Assembly (NCBI RefSeq): GCF_001612555.1
Contig: NZ_CP015110.1
Coordinates: 1,922,001-1,986,000 of the forward strand
Direction: 5' to 3'
Length of the DNA: 64,000 nucleotides
DNA from: Acinetobacter sp. TGL-Y2
GTDB lineage: Bacteria; Pseudomonadota; Gammaproteobacteria; Pseudomonadales; Moraxellaceae
The notes under the pieces were generated by a model. That model had not been told where the DNA came from. It was given only the letters and a program-made list of their open reading frames with translations, and made no database searches. The position numbers and the translations under genes were made by a program. Positions 1 to 8,306 of the stretch are shown here, piece by piece (position 1 is the stretch's first letter; the number at the start of each line of letters is the position of its first letter).

Positions 1-441
1 TGGAATGCAACCCATCAACAAATTTACCGTGAACTCGCTGCAATGCAAAAAAAAGGTTGGATTTCACCGCTTGAAAATGAAAATGATATTCGGCGTAAAA
101 AAACCTATCAGGTCGAGCAAATGGGTCGTGCCGAACTTGCTGACTGGATGGTTAAACAAAGTCCGCCTGCACAGTTACGTGAAGAACTGATGGTTCGTTT
201 GCGGGCTGAAGCGCAACTTGGTGGAAATGGCGTTCTTCCAGAGCTGAAGCGCCATTTACAAATACATCAAAACAATTTAAAAACCTATCAAGTCATCTAT
301 GATAAAGACTTTAAACATTCAGATGATTCAGACCGTACCTTATATATTCATAAAATGGTGTTACAGCTGGGTATAGAATTAGAAATGGGCTGGATTAATT
401 GGTTAGAACGTGTGATTCCACAGCTTAAAAAATTTGAATAA
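1..441 (+). CDS. PadR-family transcriptional regulator, C-terminal part (5' end outside window)
   Basis: Open from the first base in frame 1, so the start lies upstream of the window. The first residues (WNATHQQIYRELAAMQKKGW) match the recognition-helix and wing region of PadR winged-helix repressors, where WxxxxxQIYREL is typical. The remainder is the alpha-helical C-terminal dimerisation domain (Vir_act_alpha_C type), with the usual WL/RLRAE-like helix. PadR proteins commonly repress detoxification or aromatic-acid genes. The alpha/beta hydrolase starting 12 bases downstream is probably in the same transcript, so co-regulation is plausible but inferred. The effector cannot be read from the sequence. 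Confidence 0.8.
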   Translation, partial: WNATHQQIYRELAAMQKKGWISPLENENDIRRKKTYQVEQMGRAELADWMVKQSPPAQLREELMVRLRAEAQLGGNGVLPELKRHLQIHQNNLKTYQVIYDKDFKHSDDSDRTLYIHKMVLQLGIELEMGWINWLERVIPQLKKFE

Positions 442-453
442 TCAGGAGCGATA

Positions 454-1374
454 ATGCCGCGATACACCATGCAGGACGGCGAACAGCTTTATGTTCGTGA
501 AATCGGTCAAGGTCAACCCGTACTTGTGCTCTCAGGCCTTGGCATGCAAAGTTGGCAATGGCTCCCCTTTATCGCGACGCATTTAAAAACATTCAAATTC
601 ATGATTCCAGACTGGCGTGGTTTTGGCGGATCTGGTCAATGTGCTATTCCTGCAATTGACGCCATTTCAAGCCATTGGCAAGATATTGAATGTTTAATCA
701 AGCAGCTTGATTTGAATGATTTTATTTTAATGGGCTATTCCATGGGCGCAACCACCGCCATGCATGGTATGCAATATGGGGATTTAGGCAGAAAACTCAA
801 AGCTTATCTGCATATTGACCAAACGCCCAAAATTATAACTGATGATACTTGGGCATATGGCTTGTTGGGTGCAAAACATCCTGAGTTTAAAGTGCTGATG
901 CAGCAATTGGCAAAATTTCTACATGATCATCAAAACTACACACAACTTCGTGACTTAAACCCAAATCAGAGAAATCAATTGGTAGCGCTTTGGCTGGCTT
1001 TTCTTAGCTTACAGTCGAATCCTCCTCTCACCACAAAAATACTCAAATTCGCTTTGAATCAGCCGAGCTTGCAACAGCGTCTATTGCCTATTCAGCGCTT
1101 AGACTATATGCGCTGGTACATCGACAATTATTTGTATCATCATGAGGATTACCGTGAAGCTTTGTCTAATCTTGACTGTCCTGCGACTTTCTTTATTGGT
1201 GCGCAGTCCACACTCTATCCAGCGCAAGGACAAATCCAAATTGCGGAGTCTGTAGCAAATTCAAATCATGTGTTATTTAAGCGCTCAGGTCACGCGCCTT
1301 TAATGACTGAACCCTTTAAATTTAGTGGTGAACTGTCCAATTTTTTAAAACGTAGCAGTTACCGATTTCAATAA
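454..1374 (+). CDS. alpha/beta hydrolase
   Basis: A 306-residue alpha/beta hydrolase of the fold-1 family. It has an oxyanion-hole region near residues 26-32 (LSGLGMQ), an RGFGGS turn near residues 55-60, the nucleophile elbow GYSMG with the serine at residue 96, and a C-terminal SGHAPLM that supplies the catalytic histidine. No signal peptide is visible, so it is probably cytoplasmic. An AGGAG ribosome binding site lies about 7 bases before the ATG. It follows the PadR-type regulator gene after 12 bases, so the two probably form an operon. The substrate is not predictable; it could be an esterase or a C-C hydrolase. Confidence 0.85.
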   Translation: MPRYTMQDGEQLYVREIGQGQPVLVLSGLGMQSWQWLPFIATHLKTFKFMIPDWRGFGGSGQCAIPAIDAISSHWQDIECLIKQLDLNDFILMGYSMGATTAMHGMQYGDLGRKLKAYLHIDQTPKIITDDTWAYGLLGAKHPEFKVLMQQLAKFLHDHQNYTQLRDLNPNQRNQLVALWLAFLSLQSNPPLTTKILKFALNQPSLQQRLLPIQRLDYMRWYIDNYLYHHEDYREALSNLDCPATFFIGAQSTLYPAQGQIQIAESVANSNHVLFKRSGHAPLMTEPFKFSGELSNFLKRSSYRFQ

Positions 1375-1404
1375 CGACTTAAACAAAATACCGTTGAGAA
1401 CATC

Positions 1405-1746
1405 ATGAAAAAAATATTCCTATTCAGCTTATTGATTTGTATCAGCTCGCTTTCTGTCGCAAAAATGCTGACCTATACGATCGTGTCTGGTGGCGGTGTG
1501 GATGATAGATCTTTAGGACTCATGAACCAGCAAGGGCAAGAGATACATAGTTATTGTCTGGATCAATGTGGCAACTGGTTTGAAGCGTCTACCGAACATG
1601 AAGGTGAAACGTTAAAAAGCCAATATAAAGGTCAAAAAATCAGTGCCGAACTGTCTTACGAAATCAATAATGATCGCATTGTCGGTCCAGGCCATGATGA
1701 AAAATTGTACTTTATTCAGAAAATAAAAGTATTATCCAAACCTTAA
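1405..1746 (+). CDS. small exported protein of unknown function
   Basis: 113 residues starting with a clear Sec signal peptide: a lysine pair, a hydrophobic stretch to about residue 18, then a small-residue cleavage site near SLSVAK. The mature part is about 95 residues and carries two close cysteines (CLDQCG, about residues 51-55) that could form a disulphide in the periplasm. I do not recognise a family. It starts 30 bases after the hydrolase gene on the same strand and may be cotranscribed with it. The function is unknown; the signal peptide and uninterrupted frame support it being a real gene. Confidence 0.65.
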   Translation: MKKIFLFSLLICISSLSVAKMLTYTIVSGGGVDDRSLGLMNQQGQEIHSYCLDQCGNWFEASTEHEGETLKSQYKGQKISAELSYEINNDRIVGPGHDEKLYFIQKIKVLSKP

Positions 1747-1805
1747 AAATCGAGGGTAAATAATAAACGCATCAGCATGTCTAAGGTAATAGTGAGTTTA
1801 CTCAC

Positions 1806-2102
1806 TTAATCATAAAATGCAGCATCACCTGATTGAGCACGTGATAAGATCAATGCTTGCATATCTTGTGAGCCTGTATAGATATCTACCCCTTCTAAAT
1901 TCACAAATAACGTGCCCACACCAAATTTATCAGAAATGCTGTTTCCACCTATCATGTCAGGTGCCATATGTGCGATATCCAAAGCTTCGCAGCTGATGGC
2001 GTTTGATCAGTGAGGTGCCTTCAACGAAGAAGCCATTCTTTGATCGTTTATACGACTAAAACATAAGGCAATTTGAAGACCCAAGGCGATTTGAGTCTGC
2101 AT
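1806..2102 (-). pseudogene. decayed C-terminal remnant of glutaryl-CoA dehydrogenase (acyl-CoA dehydrogenase family)
   Basis: The minus strand can be translated piecewise into the end of a GcdH-like acyl-CoA dehydrogenase. MQTQIALGLQIALCFSRI (from 2102) resembles the 'MQTEI.LGLQ..LRLGR' helix. Then SLIKRHQ appears after a frame change, and after another change EALDIAHMAPDMIGGN, NLEGVDIYTGSQDMQALI and LSRAQSG run to a stop at 1806-1808. These match the family's 'LDIARMARDMLGGNGI', 'NLE.[21 protein letters not shown]' blocks, but with eroded residues. At least two frame changes, no N-terminal part and degraded catalytic-region residues mean it is not functional. It fills most of the otherwise empty gap between the exported protein and the sirtuin. 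Confidence 0.75.
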
Positions 2103-2312
2103 AGTTTCCTTCGGCGTTGCTCGTACTCTAAAATCAAATACTCAAATAAATAAATGTAATTAACTTGAACCTATGAGTTTAATCACCTATTGATCTATCC
2201 ACATTAAAGTATCACTAAGTAATAAGTGTAATCAAATCTATTGCATTATTGCCTATTCGATATTTTTGCTATCTTCATTTACAGATACTCATTAAAGTCT
2301 AGAGGGAAAATA

Positions 2313-3014
2313 ATGAAAAACATGGTGATTTTTTCAGGTGCGGGCATGAGTGCTGAAAGTGGGATCAAGACCTTCCGTGATCATGATGGTCTATGGGAAA
2401 ACCATAATATTGAAGATGTCGCAACACCTGAAGCTTGGGCAAAAAATCCAGCACGAGTACAAGCTTTTTATAATGAACGCCGCAAAAATATTCTTGAAGC
2501 CAAGCCCAATCCTGCCCATGAGATCATTACTCAACTTGAGCACTATTATGACGTGCAGGTCATCACTCAAAACATTGATGATCTGCATGAACGTGCAGGA
2601 AGCTCACAGGTGCTGCATTTACATGGCAATATTCGTCTGTCTAAAAGTTCTGGCCCAGATGCACAGTACAGTACTCAGTTTTATGCTGTCTCAGGTACAG
2701 ACTTAGATCTGGATAAAGACCGCTGTCCTTTGGGCTATCCACTGCGTCCGCATGTGGTCTGGTTCGGTGAAGCTGTTCCTGCTTATGAAGATGCAATTAA
2801 AATCATTCGAAGTGCTGATATTTTTATCGTGATTGGCTCAAGTTTAAGTGTTTATCCAGTTGCGGGTCTTATTCACGACATTGCGGCATCTTGCCAAGCT
2901 TATTATATTGATCCCCACGCAGATCACAGCCGTGTTCCAAAGCAATATCAATGTTTAAGCATGACCGCCACTGAAGGTATGAACAAGCTCGCAGAAATAT
3001 TTATCCCTGCCTAG
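2313..3014 (+). CDS. cobB: NAD-dependent protein deacylase, Sir2 family (CobB-like)
   Basis: A 233-residue sirtuin that would remove acyl groups from lysines using NAD. It has the NAD-binding GAGMSAESGIKTFRD at residues 9-23, TQNIDDLHERAG in the middle and the catalytic histidine in LHLHGN. AFYNERR keeps the Tyr-x-x-Arg pair which in class III sirtuins (E. coli CobB, SIRT5) binds succinyl- or malonyl-lysine. The segment after the catalytic His has only one cysteine (DRCPLG), so the usual four-cysteine zinc site is missing. An ATG 72 bases further upstream is in frame, but 2313 has the AGAGGGA ribosome binding site and starts right at the Rossmann strand. Confidence 0.88.
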   Translation: MKNMVIFSGAGMSAESGIKTFRDHDGLWENHNIEDVATPEAWAKNPARVQAFYNERRKNILEAKPNPAHEIITQLEHYYDVQVITQNIDDLHERAGSSQVLHLHGNIRLSKSSGPDAQYSTQFYAVSGTDLDLDKDRCPLGYPLRPHVVWFGEAVPAYEDAIKIIRSADIFIVIGSSLSVYPVAGLIHDIAASCQAYYIDPHADHSRVPKQYQCLSMTATEGMNKLAEIFIPA

Positions 3015-3151
3015 ATCTACTCGCTGGATATCCGAGCCAAGCTCAGCCTTAGCCTTGTACCCAGTGAGTGATCTGTTTTAAGCCGGACTGTCCCAGCTAA
3101 AAATTAGTTCATTTTACGATATATGAAAAAACATCCTGATCAAACTTGGCT

Positions 3152-4060
3152 TTATCTAACCTTATTGATCCATGGTTTGCACAGGCGATACAGTAAGTAA
3201 GCCCCTATAGCTAATAGATAAAGTGGCCAAATGGTGATGAGTAATACCAATAAATCAAGGACAAAATGCCAGCCATATTGAATACCATTCCAAGCGCGTT
3301 TCCAGAAACTGTCTCCATTTAGACGTGCCACTGCATCGACATCCACATCGATTCGTTCACGAACCAAGGTCGGTTGGCTAATGGCTAAGGTAATGGTGCT
3401 ATAACGCACACGATCTTGAACTTCCATACGCGTCAAACGTGAAATTTCACTGAGCTGTGCATTACGCGTATCACTCGGCACATGTTGGGTTTGAGAAATC
3501 TTTTCCTCAAGCATGCGTAATTCATAACGTTTGGCTGAATATTGCTGCTGATTCAAAAAGTACATCAGTGGCAATAACTGATTCACCACCCCTGCTGCGC
3601 GCTCACTCGGTACTCGAATCACCATGGCTGCCAGTGGATCAACTTTTTCAAAAACTTTCACTTTACCATCGGCTATTTTTTGTGAACGCGAATCTACAAC
3701 ATTAAAATCAATGTTTTTCTGCTCAATAAAACCACCCGCTTCAAGCGTAATTTTTTCGACCGCCAATGTGGTTTTGACCACATCCTGCGCAGTAAATGTA
3801 ACACTTGCCTCACGTACCATACGACGTGTCGCTTCAGCAGCATTGACCTCAGTGTTTAAAATCACATCAGGCTTCTGCGAGGTCACAGGGGTTGCATTCG
3901 GTTCATGCTCGGCAGATACAGCAACCGCTTCAGTCTGGGCTGAATCTGCTGCAACGACAGCGCTATCTGCACTGGCTTCGGCCGAAGATTCATCTTGTTT
4001 TTTTGAACAACCGGATAAAACAACGGCACACAGAAAGGCCGCTAAAAGTTTATGATTCAT
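3152..4060 (-). CDS. DUF4349 domain-containing lipoprotein
   Basis: 302 residues. The N-terminus is a lipoprotein signal with lipobox LSGCS (cysteine at residue 18), followed by an Ala/Ser/Glu-rich linker to about residue 75. The central part resembles the DUF4349 family: a strand with REASVTFTAQDV, a GGFIEQ element, a VPSERAAGV segment and a coiled region. A hydrophobic membrane helix (about residues 265-292) and a basic tail close the protein, as in this family. It is probably anchored in the envelope; the function of the family is unknown. It lies alone, convergent with the sirtuin gene. Confidence 0.8.
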   Translation of the reverse strand: MNHKLLAAFLCAVVLSGCSKKQDESSAEASADSAVVAADSAQTEAVAVSAEHEPNATPVTSQKPDVILNTEVNAAEATRRMVREASVTFTAQDVVKTTLAVEKITLEAGGFIEQKNIDFNVVDSRSQKIADGKVKVFEKVDPLAAMVIRVPSERAAGVVNQLLPLMYFLNQQQYSAKRYELRMLEEKISQTQHVPSDTRNAQLSEISRLTRMEVQDRVRYSTITLAISQPTLVRERIDVDVDAVARLNGDSFWKRAWNGIQYGWHFVLDLLVLLITIWPLYLLAIGAYLLYRLCKPWINKVR

Positions 4061-4142
4061 GAAGGACTCGTTATGATGAATAGTTATTATGCGAGGCGAT
4101 TATAAAAACTTTTTAATGGGATGTAAGTAATGAATTGTTATA

Positions 4143-4173
4143 AAAAAAGTGATGTATTCCTACATCACTTTTA
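4143..4173 (-). terminator. rho-independent terminator of aspA
   Basis: A perfect 12-bp stem AAAAGTGATGTA / TACATCACTTTT around a 4-base loop. On the minus strand it is followed by a run of seven T, just after the aspA stop codon. It also separates aspA from the DUF4349 gene. Confidence 0.85.
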
Positions 4174-4191
4174 ACCACATTAAAGCTTCAA

Positions 4192-5649
4192 TTAACTCAC
4201 CCGATCAATCACGACATCGTCATAAGATTGCACCGCAATTTCTGAAATCATATTTTCAAATGAGAAAATATGATCCAGCTCTGCTTGGGTCAATAAGCCT
4301 TGCTCTAACACCACGTCTTGAATGGTTTTATTCTCAGCAATACATTGCTTACCAATCTCATCACATTTTGAATGTCCTAAAATAGGTTCAAGCAATGTAA
4401 TAATCCCAACACTACGCATCACGGCATCAAAGCAGACTTGCTCATTTGCAGTAATGCCTTGAATACATTTCACATCCAAGGTCTGAATCGCATTGATCAG
4501 CAGTGCAATCGACTCATTTAAAGACACTGCAATGACAGGCTCCATCACGTTGAGCTGTAATTGGCCCGCTTCAGCTGCAAAGGTAATGGTCAAATCATTT
4601 CCAATCACTTTAAATGCAATTTGATTGACCACTTCAGGAATCACAGGATTAACTTTAGCAGGCATAATCGAAGAACCCGCTTGAAGCTCAGGTAAGCGAA
4701 TTTCAGCCAAACCTGTTCGAGGCCCAGAACTGAGCAATCTTAAATCATTGCAGATTTTAGAGAGTTTCACTGCTAAACGTTTTAGCGTGCTTGATAAAAT
4801 AATAAACACACCACAGTCACTGGTCGCTTCGACATAATCTTCAGCGCCGACCAGTTTTAAACCTGATATTTCACTTAAGTATTGGCTTGCAATAGGCGCA
4901 TACCCATGCGGTGTATTAACCCCTGTACCAATCGCTGTTGCACCCAAATTAATTTCAAGCAATAAATCACGGGTTTTTTTAATCAGTCTTACATCTTCTT
5001 TTAATAAAGTTGCAAAGGCATGGAACTCTTGACCAAGTGTCATAGGTACAGCATCTTGCAACTGCGTTCGACCCATTTTCAAGACAAAATTAAATTCGGT
5101 GGATTTTAATATTAGACTACTGATTAAATTATTCATCTGCACAAATAAAGTGTCTAGCGAATAATAGGTTGCTAACCTTAATGCAGTCGGATAGACATCA
5201 TTGGTAGATTGTGACTTATTGATATGATCATTGGGATGAATAATGTCGTAGCGACCTTTTTCATGTCCAAGCATTTCCAACGTGATATTGGCAATGACTT
5301 CATTACAATTCATATTGATGGATGTACCTGCTCCCCCTTGAAAAACATCACTTGGAAAAGCCGAAGCCCACGCTTCAGGATGATCGATTAAAACATCACA
5401 AGCTTTTTGAATGGCGATACTTTTATCAGCATCGATCAGTTCGAAATTTAAATTGGCCTGTGCTGATGCTTTTTTAACTTGTGCCAAAGCACGAATGAAA
5501 TGTGGATTTTGCCCTACCGTTTGACCCGATATTTGGAAATTTTCCAATGCACGAACCGTGTGAATTCCGTAATAACTATGAATAGGCACTTGCTTGTCGC
5601 CCAGTAAGTCATGTTCTGTTCTTGTTTTCTCAATATCAACCGTTGACAC
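4192..5649 (-). CDS. aspA: aspartate ammonia-lyase (aspartase)
   Basis: 485 residues; reversibly converts L-aspartate to fumarate and ammonia in the cytoplasm. It belongs to the fumarase/aspartase superfamily: the N-terminal [15 protein letters not shown] is typical of AspA, the middle holds [14 protein letters not shown] and [11 protein letters not shown], and the signature loop [12 protein letters not shown] carries the catalytic serine. The length fits the family (about 470-480). The start codon is GTG at 5649 (Met-Ser-Thr-Val) with a GAGAG box upstream; no better ATG lies nearby. The gene is monocistronic with its own terminator. Near the proline genes it adds another amino-acid-to-TCA route. 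Confidence 0.95.
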   Translation of the reverse strand: MSTVDIEKTRTEHDLLGDKQVPIHSYYGIHTVRALENFQISGQTVGQNPHFIRALAQVKKASAQANLNFELIDADKSIAIQKACDVLIDHPEAWASAFPSDVFQGGAGTSINMNCNEVIANITLEMLGHEKGRYDIIHPNDHINKSQSTNDVYPTALRLATYYSLDTLFVQMNNLISSLILKSTEFNFVLKMGRTQLQDAVPMTLGQEFHAFATLLKEDVRLIKKTRDLLLEINLGATAIGTGVNTPHGYAPIASQYLSEISGLKLVGAEDYVEATSDCGVFIILSSTLKRLAVKLSKICNDLRLLSSGPRTGLAEIRLPELQAGSSIMPAKVNPVIPEVVNQIAFKVIGNDLTITFAAEAGQLQLNVMEPVIAVSLNESIALLINAIQTLDVKCIQGITANEQVCFDAVMRSVGIITLLEPILGHSKCDEIGKQCIAENKTIQDVVLEQGLLTQAELDHIFSFENMISEIAVQSYDDVVIDRVS

Positions 5650-6089
5650 TTTAATATACTCTCAAAAGATGCACTATCATTGTGCATCTATAATCTTAGT
5701 ATTATCCATTTTTTAAATCAGCATTTTATTATTTATTTATGAAATAAATTATTACAAACACACGCTTCAAGTAAGCAAAGTAACATTATGTAAAAATGAG
5801 CTGAATAGCTATTCATTTGAGTTCACTTCACAGTTTGTGTATAAGTTTTATAAAAAAAGCGGGGAATCTTTAAGATAACTCTGAAAAAATAAAAAAAACA
5901 AATTAATTCGTGATTTTTGCTGGTTTTGTAACTAAATTTACAATCAGTTTCACAAAGCGATAATAATTCGCACTCAATTGTAACAGAGCGTAATTTTTAA
6001 ACTGTGCTTGAATCAGCACCTTAGCTAAGCTGAGCAATAATTCATCTCGGATAGATGGTCATTTAGGACAGACAAAGGATGGCATAACT
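5650..6089. other. aspA-putP divergent intergenic region, AT-rich
   Basis: 440 bases without a gene between two divergent starts, so both promoters must lie here. It is AT-rich with several A and T tracts. The only structures I see are the inverted repeat TTGTAA-N6-TTACAA at 5926-5943 and a TTAGCTAA palindrome near 6022. No coding remnant was recognised. Confidence 0.7.
5926..5943. promoter_or_regulatory. inverted repeat TTGTAA-N6-TTACAA upstream of putP (possible operator)
   Basis: Two perfect 6-bp arms separated by 6 bases, about 147 bases before the putP start in the divergent aspA-putP region. The size and symmetry suit a dimeric regulator such as an Lrp-family protein. That link is inference; no promoter was assigned with confidence. 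Confidence 0.3.
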
Positions 6090-7604
6090 ATGAGCCAATT
6101 CAACCCCACGCTCATCACCTTTATATTTTATATCGTCGCTATGATTGGTATTGGGCTATATGCTTATAAAGCAACAACAAATTTCGATGACTATATTTTA
6201 GGTGGACGCAGCCTAGGTAGCGTCGTCACTGCACTTTCAGCAGGTGCCTCAGACATGAGCGGCTGGTTACTGATGGGTCTCCCAGGCGCTATTTATTTGT
6301 CTGGACTTTCAGAAGCTTGGATTGCCGTCGGTCTAATCATTGGTGCTTGGTTAAACTGGTTATTGGTGGCAGGTCGTTTACGTGTACACACTGAAGTTCA
6401 ACACAATGCACTGACGCTACCCGATTATTTTACCAGTCGCTTTGGTGATAAACAAAAAGTCATTCGCATTATTTCTGCGGTGGTGATTCTGATTTTCTTC
6501 GCTATTTACTGTGCTTCAGGCATGGTGGCAGGCGCACGTTTATTTGAAAGTTTATTTAGGTGGGACTACACCACTGCCCTGTGGATTGGTGCAATTGCCA
6601 CGATTAGTTATGTGTGTATTGGTGGATTTTTAGCGATTAGCTGGACAGACACCTTTCAAGCAGGTTTAATGATTTTTGCTTTACTGCTTGCCCCTATTAT
6701 GACCTATTTGGCCATTGGCGATCACACACAAGACGTCTCTGTAATGGTTGAATCTATACGCCCACTGGCCAACAACATTTTGTCAGATTTGAGTATGGTT
6801 GCGATTTTATCCTCTATGGCATGGGGCTTAGGCTATTTTGGTCAACCGCATATCTTGATTCGCTTCATGGCAGCCGACTCGGTTAAATCGATCCCTGCTG
6901 CACGTCGTATCGGGATGACATGGATGATTCTCTGCTTAGGCGGTGCGGTATCCGTGGGTTATTTGGGTATTGCATACTTTGGCGCACATCCAGAAATCGG
7001 TGCTGTGGTCAATGCCAATCCTGAAACTGTGTTTATGGAAATCACCAAAATTCTATTTAATCCTTGGATTGCAGGGATTATTTTGGCTGCAATTTTGGCT
7101 GCTGTCATGAGTACATTGAGCTGTCAACTTCTCGTGTGTTCAAGTACTTTGACTGAGGATTTATATAAAGCCTTTCTGCGTAAAAATGCATCTCAAAATG
7201 AGTTGGTGTGGATTGGTCGTTTAATGGTGTTGGTCGTAGCTGTACTTGCGCTCTCACTTGCACACAATCCTGAAAGTAAGGTGTTGGGATTGGTGGCCTA
7301 TGCATGGGCAGGTTTTGGTGCCGCATTTGGTCCACTGGTGATCTTATCGCTATTTTGGAAGCGTATGACTTTAAACGGCGCAATTGTCGGTATGATTGTA
7401 GGTGCTGTTACCGTGATTCTATGGAAAAATAGCTTTGCAGATACAGGGATTTATGAAATTATCCCTGGCTTTATTTTCTCGCTCATCAGCATCGTTGTGA
7501 TAAGTTTACTCGGTAAAGCGCCATCTAAAGATGTGACGGATCGTTTTGATCAAGCCAATGCATTATACGAAAAAGAAATGCAGGAATTAAAAGCAGGTAA
7601 ATGA
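6090..7604 (+). CDS. putP: sodium/proline symporter
   Basis: 504 residues, a typical PutP of the sodium:solute symporter family (SSS) with about 13 membrane helices in the inner membrane. It imports proline with Na+. Recognisable parts are GGRSLGSVVTALSAGASDMSGW in helix 2 (the Na+/proline site containing the ASDMSGW motif), LPDYFTSRFGD in the loop after helix 3, and AWGLGYFGQPHILIRFMA in the central region. The AAGGA ribosome binding site is about 10 bases ahead of the ATG. The Lrp-type regulator and PutA immediately downstream make a proline-use cluster. A hairpin terminator follows. Confidence 0.95.
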   Translation: MSQFNPTLITFIFYIVAMIGIGLYAYKATTNFDDYILGGRSLGSVVTALSAGASDMSGWLLMGLPGAIYLSGLSEAWIAVGLIIGAWLNWLLVAGRLRVHTEVQHNALTLPDYFTSRFGDKQKVIRIISAVVILIFFAIYCASGMVAGARLFESLFRWDYTTALWIGAIATISYVCIGGFLAISWTDTFQAGLMIFALLLAPIMTYLAIGDHTQDVSVMVESIRPLANNILSDLSMVAILSSMAWGLGYFGQPHILIRFMAADSVKSIPAARRIGMTWMILCLGGAVSVGYLGIAYFGAHPEIGAVVNANPETVFMEITKILFNPWIAGIILAAILAAVMSTLSCQLLVCSSTLTEDLYKAFLRKNASQNELVWIGRLMVLVVAVLALSLAHNPESKVLGLVAYAWAGFGAAFGPLVILSLFWKRMTLNGAIVGMIVGAVTVILWKNSFADTGIYEIIPGFIFSLISIVVISLLGKAPSKDVTDRFDQANALYEKEMQELKAGK

Positions 7605-7627
7605 TAAACACCCAAACCTGACACACT

Positions 7628-7657
7628 AAAAAAGGAGCGTAATGCTCCTTTTTTTGA
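7628..7657 (+). terminator. rho-independent terminator after putP (bidirectional)
   Basis: Stem AAAAAAGGAGC / GCTCCTTTTTT with a 5-base loop and a T-run, 24 bases after the putP stop. The symmetric A and T tracts let it also end the convergent regulator transcript. Confidence 0.9.
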
Positions 7658-7691
7658 TTGAAATTTACAGATCAACTTTGAATATTTTATT

Positions 7692-8183
7692 TTATTTTCT
7701 GGGATGAGCTTTAAGGTGAATTTGTGAGCTTTCTTTGATCACTTCCATGACTGGGTAACTTCGGGTTTCTTTAACGCCGGGCAATTGCCATAAAATCTGT
7801 CCTGAAATTTTACGAAATGCCTCCATATTGGCACAACGAATTTTCACCACAAAATCGAAGCCACCACTGATCATATGACATTCTACAATTTCAGGATGAT
7901 GCACCACTGCATGAGAAAACTCATCCAAGGCATTCGGGGTGGTTTTATCAAGTAAAATTTCCACAAAGACCACAAAACTATTGTTTAACAGATCAGGGTT
8001 GAGTTTTGCTTCATACCCCACAATAAAACCATCTTTCGTGAGCTTTTGTACTCTCGCCAATGCCGCAGTGGGCGATAAATTGACGGCTTCAGCCAGTTTA
8101 ATATTGGATAATCGACCATCCTTTTGAAGGATGTCTAAAATACGAATATCCGTGCGATCTAAGCTCATCATGGGGCTCGTCAT
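7692..8183 (-). CDS. Lrp/AsnC-family transcriptional regulator, probable put regulator
   Basis: 163 residues. The N-terminal AsnC-type helix-turn-helix (LDRTDIRILDILQKDGRLSN, then LAEAVNLSPTAALARVQKL) is followed by an AsnC_trans_reg/RAM ligand domain with GGFDFVVKI and the C-terminal strand. Lrp-like regulators divergent from putA (PutR/BkdR type) activate proline catabolism in response to proline. The gene sits between putP and putA and is divergent from putA with about 120 bases between starts, which fits this role. A GGATAAATTCAA leader precedes the ATG at 8183; later in-frame ATGs at residues 5 and 6 are possible starts. Confidence 0.88.
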   Translation of the reverse strand: MTSPMMSLDRTDIRILDILQKDGRLSNIKLAEAVNLSPTAALARVQKLTKDGFIVGYEAKLNPDLLNNSFVVFVEILLDKTTPNALDEFSHAVVHHPEIVECHMISGGFDFVVKIRCANMEAFRKISGQILWQLPGVKETRSYPVMEVIKESSQIHLKAHPRK

Positions 8184-8306
8184 TTGAATTTATCCCTAAA
8201 AACTCTGCAAATTATAGTGAGTTATGCGCCATATTTTCTGTAATGATAAATTAAATACACCGTTTCGCTCAATTTAATTTCGTTGTCACAGGATGCTGGC
8301 GTAAAA

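Noticed and set aside
3624..4055. 143-codon plus-strand frame opposite the DUF4349 lipoprotein
   Set aside because: It is the complement of an alanine-rich coding region; the lipoprotein has a clear lipobox and family match.
6034..6048. 15-base match GAGCAATAATTCATC shared with about 63816-63830
   Set aside because: An isolated short AT-rich match with no common context; chance is the simplest explanation.
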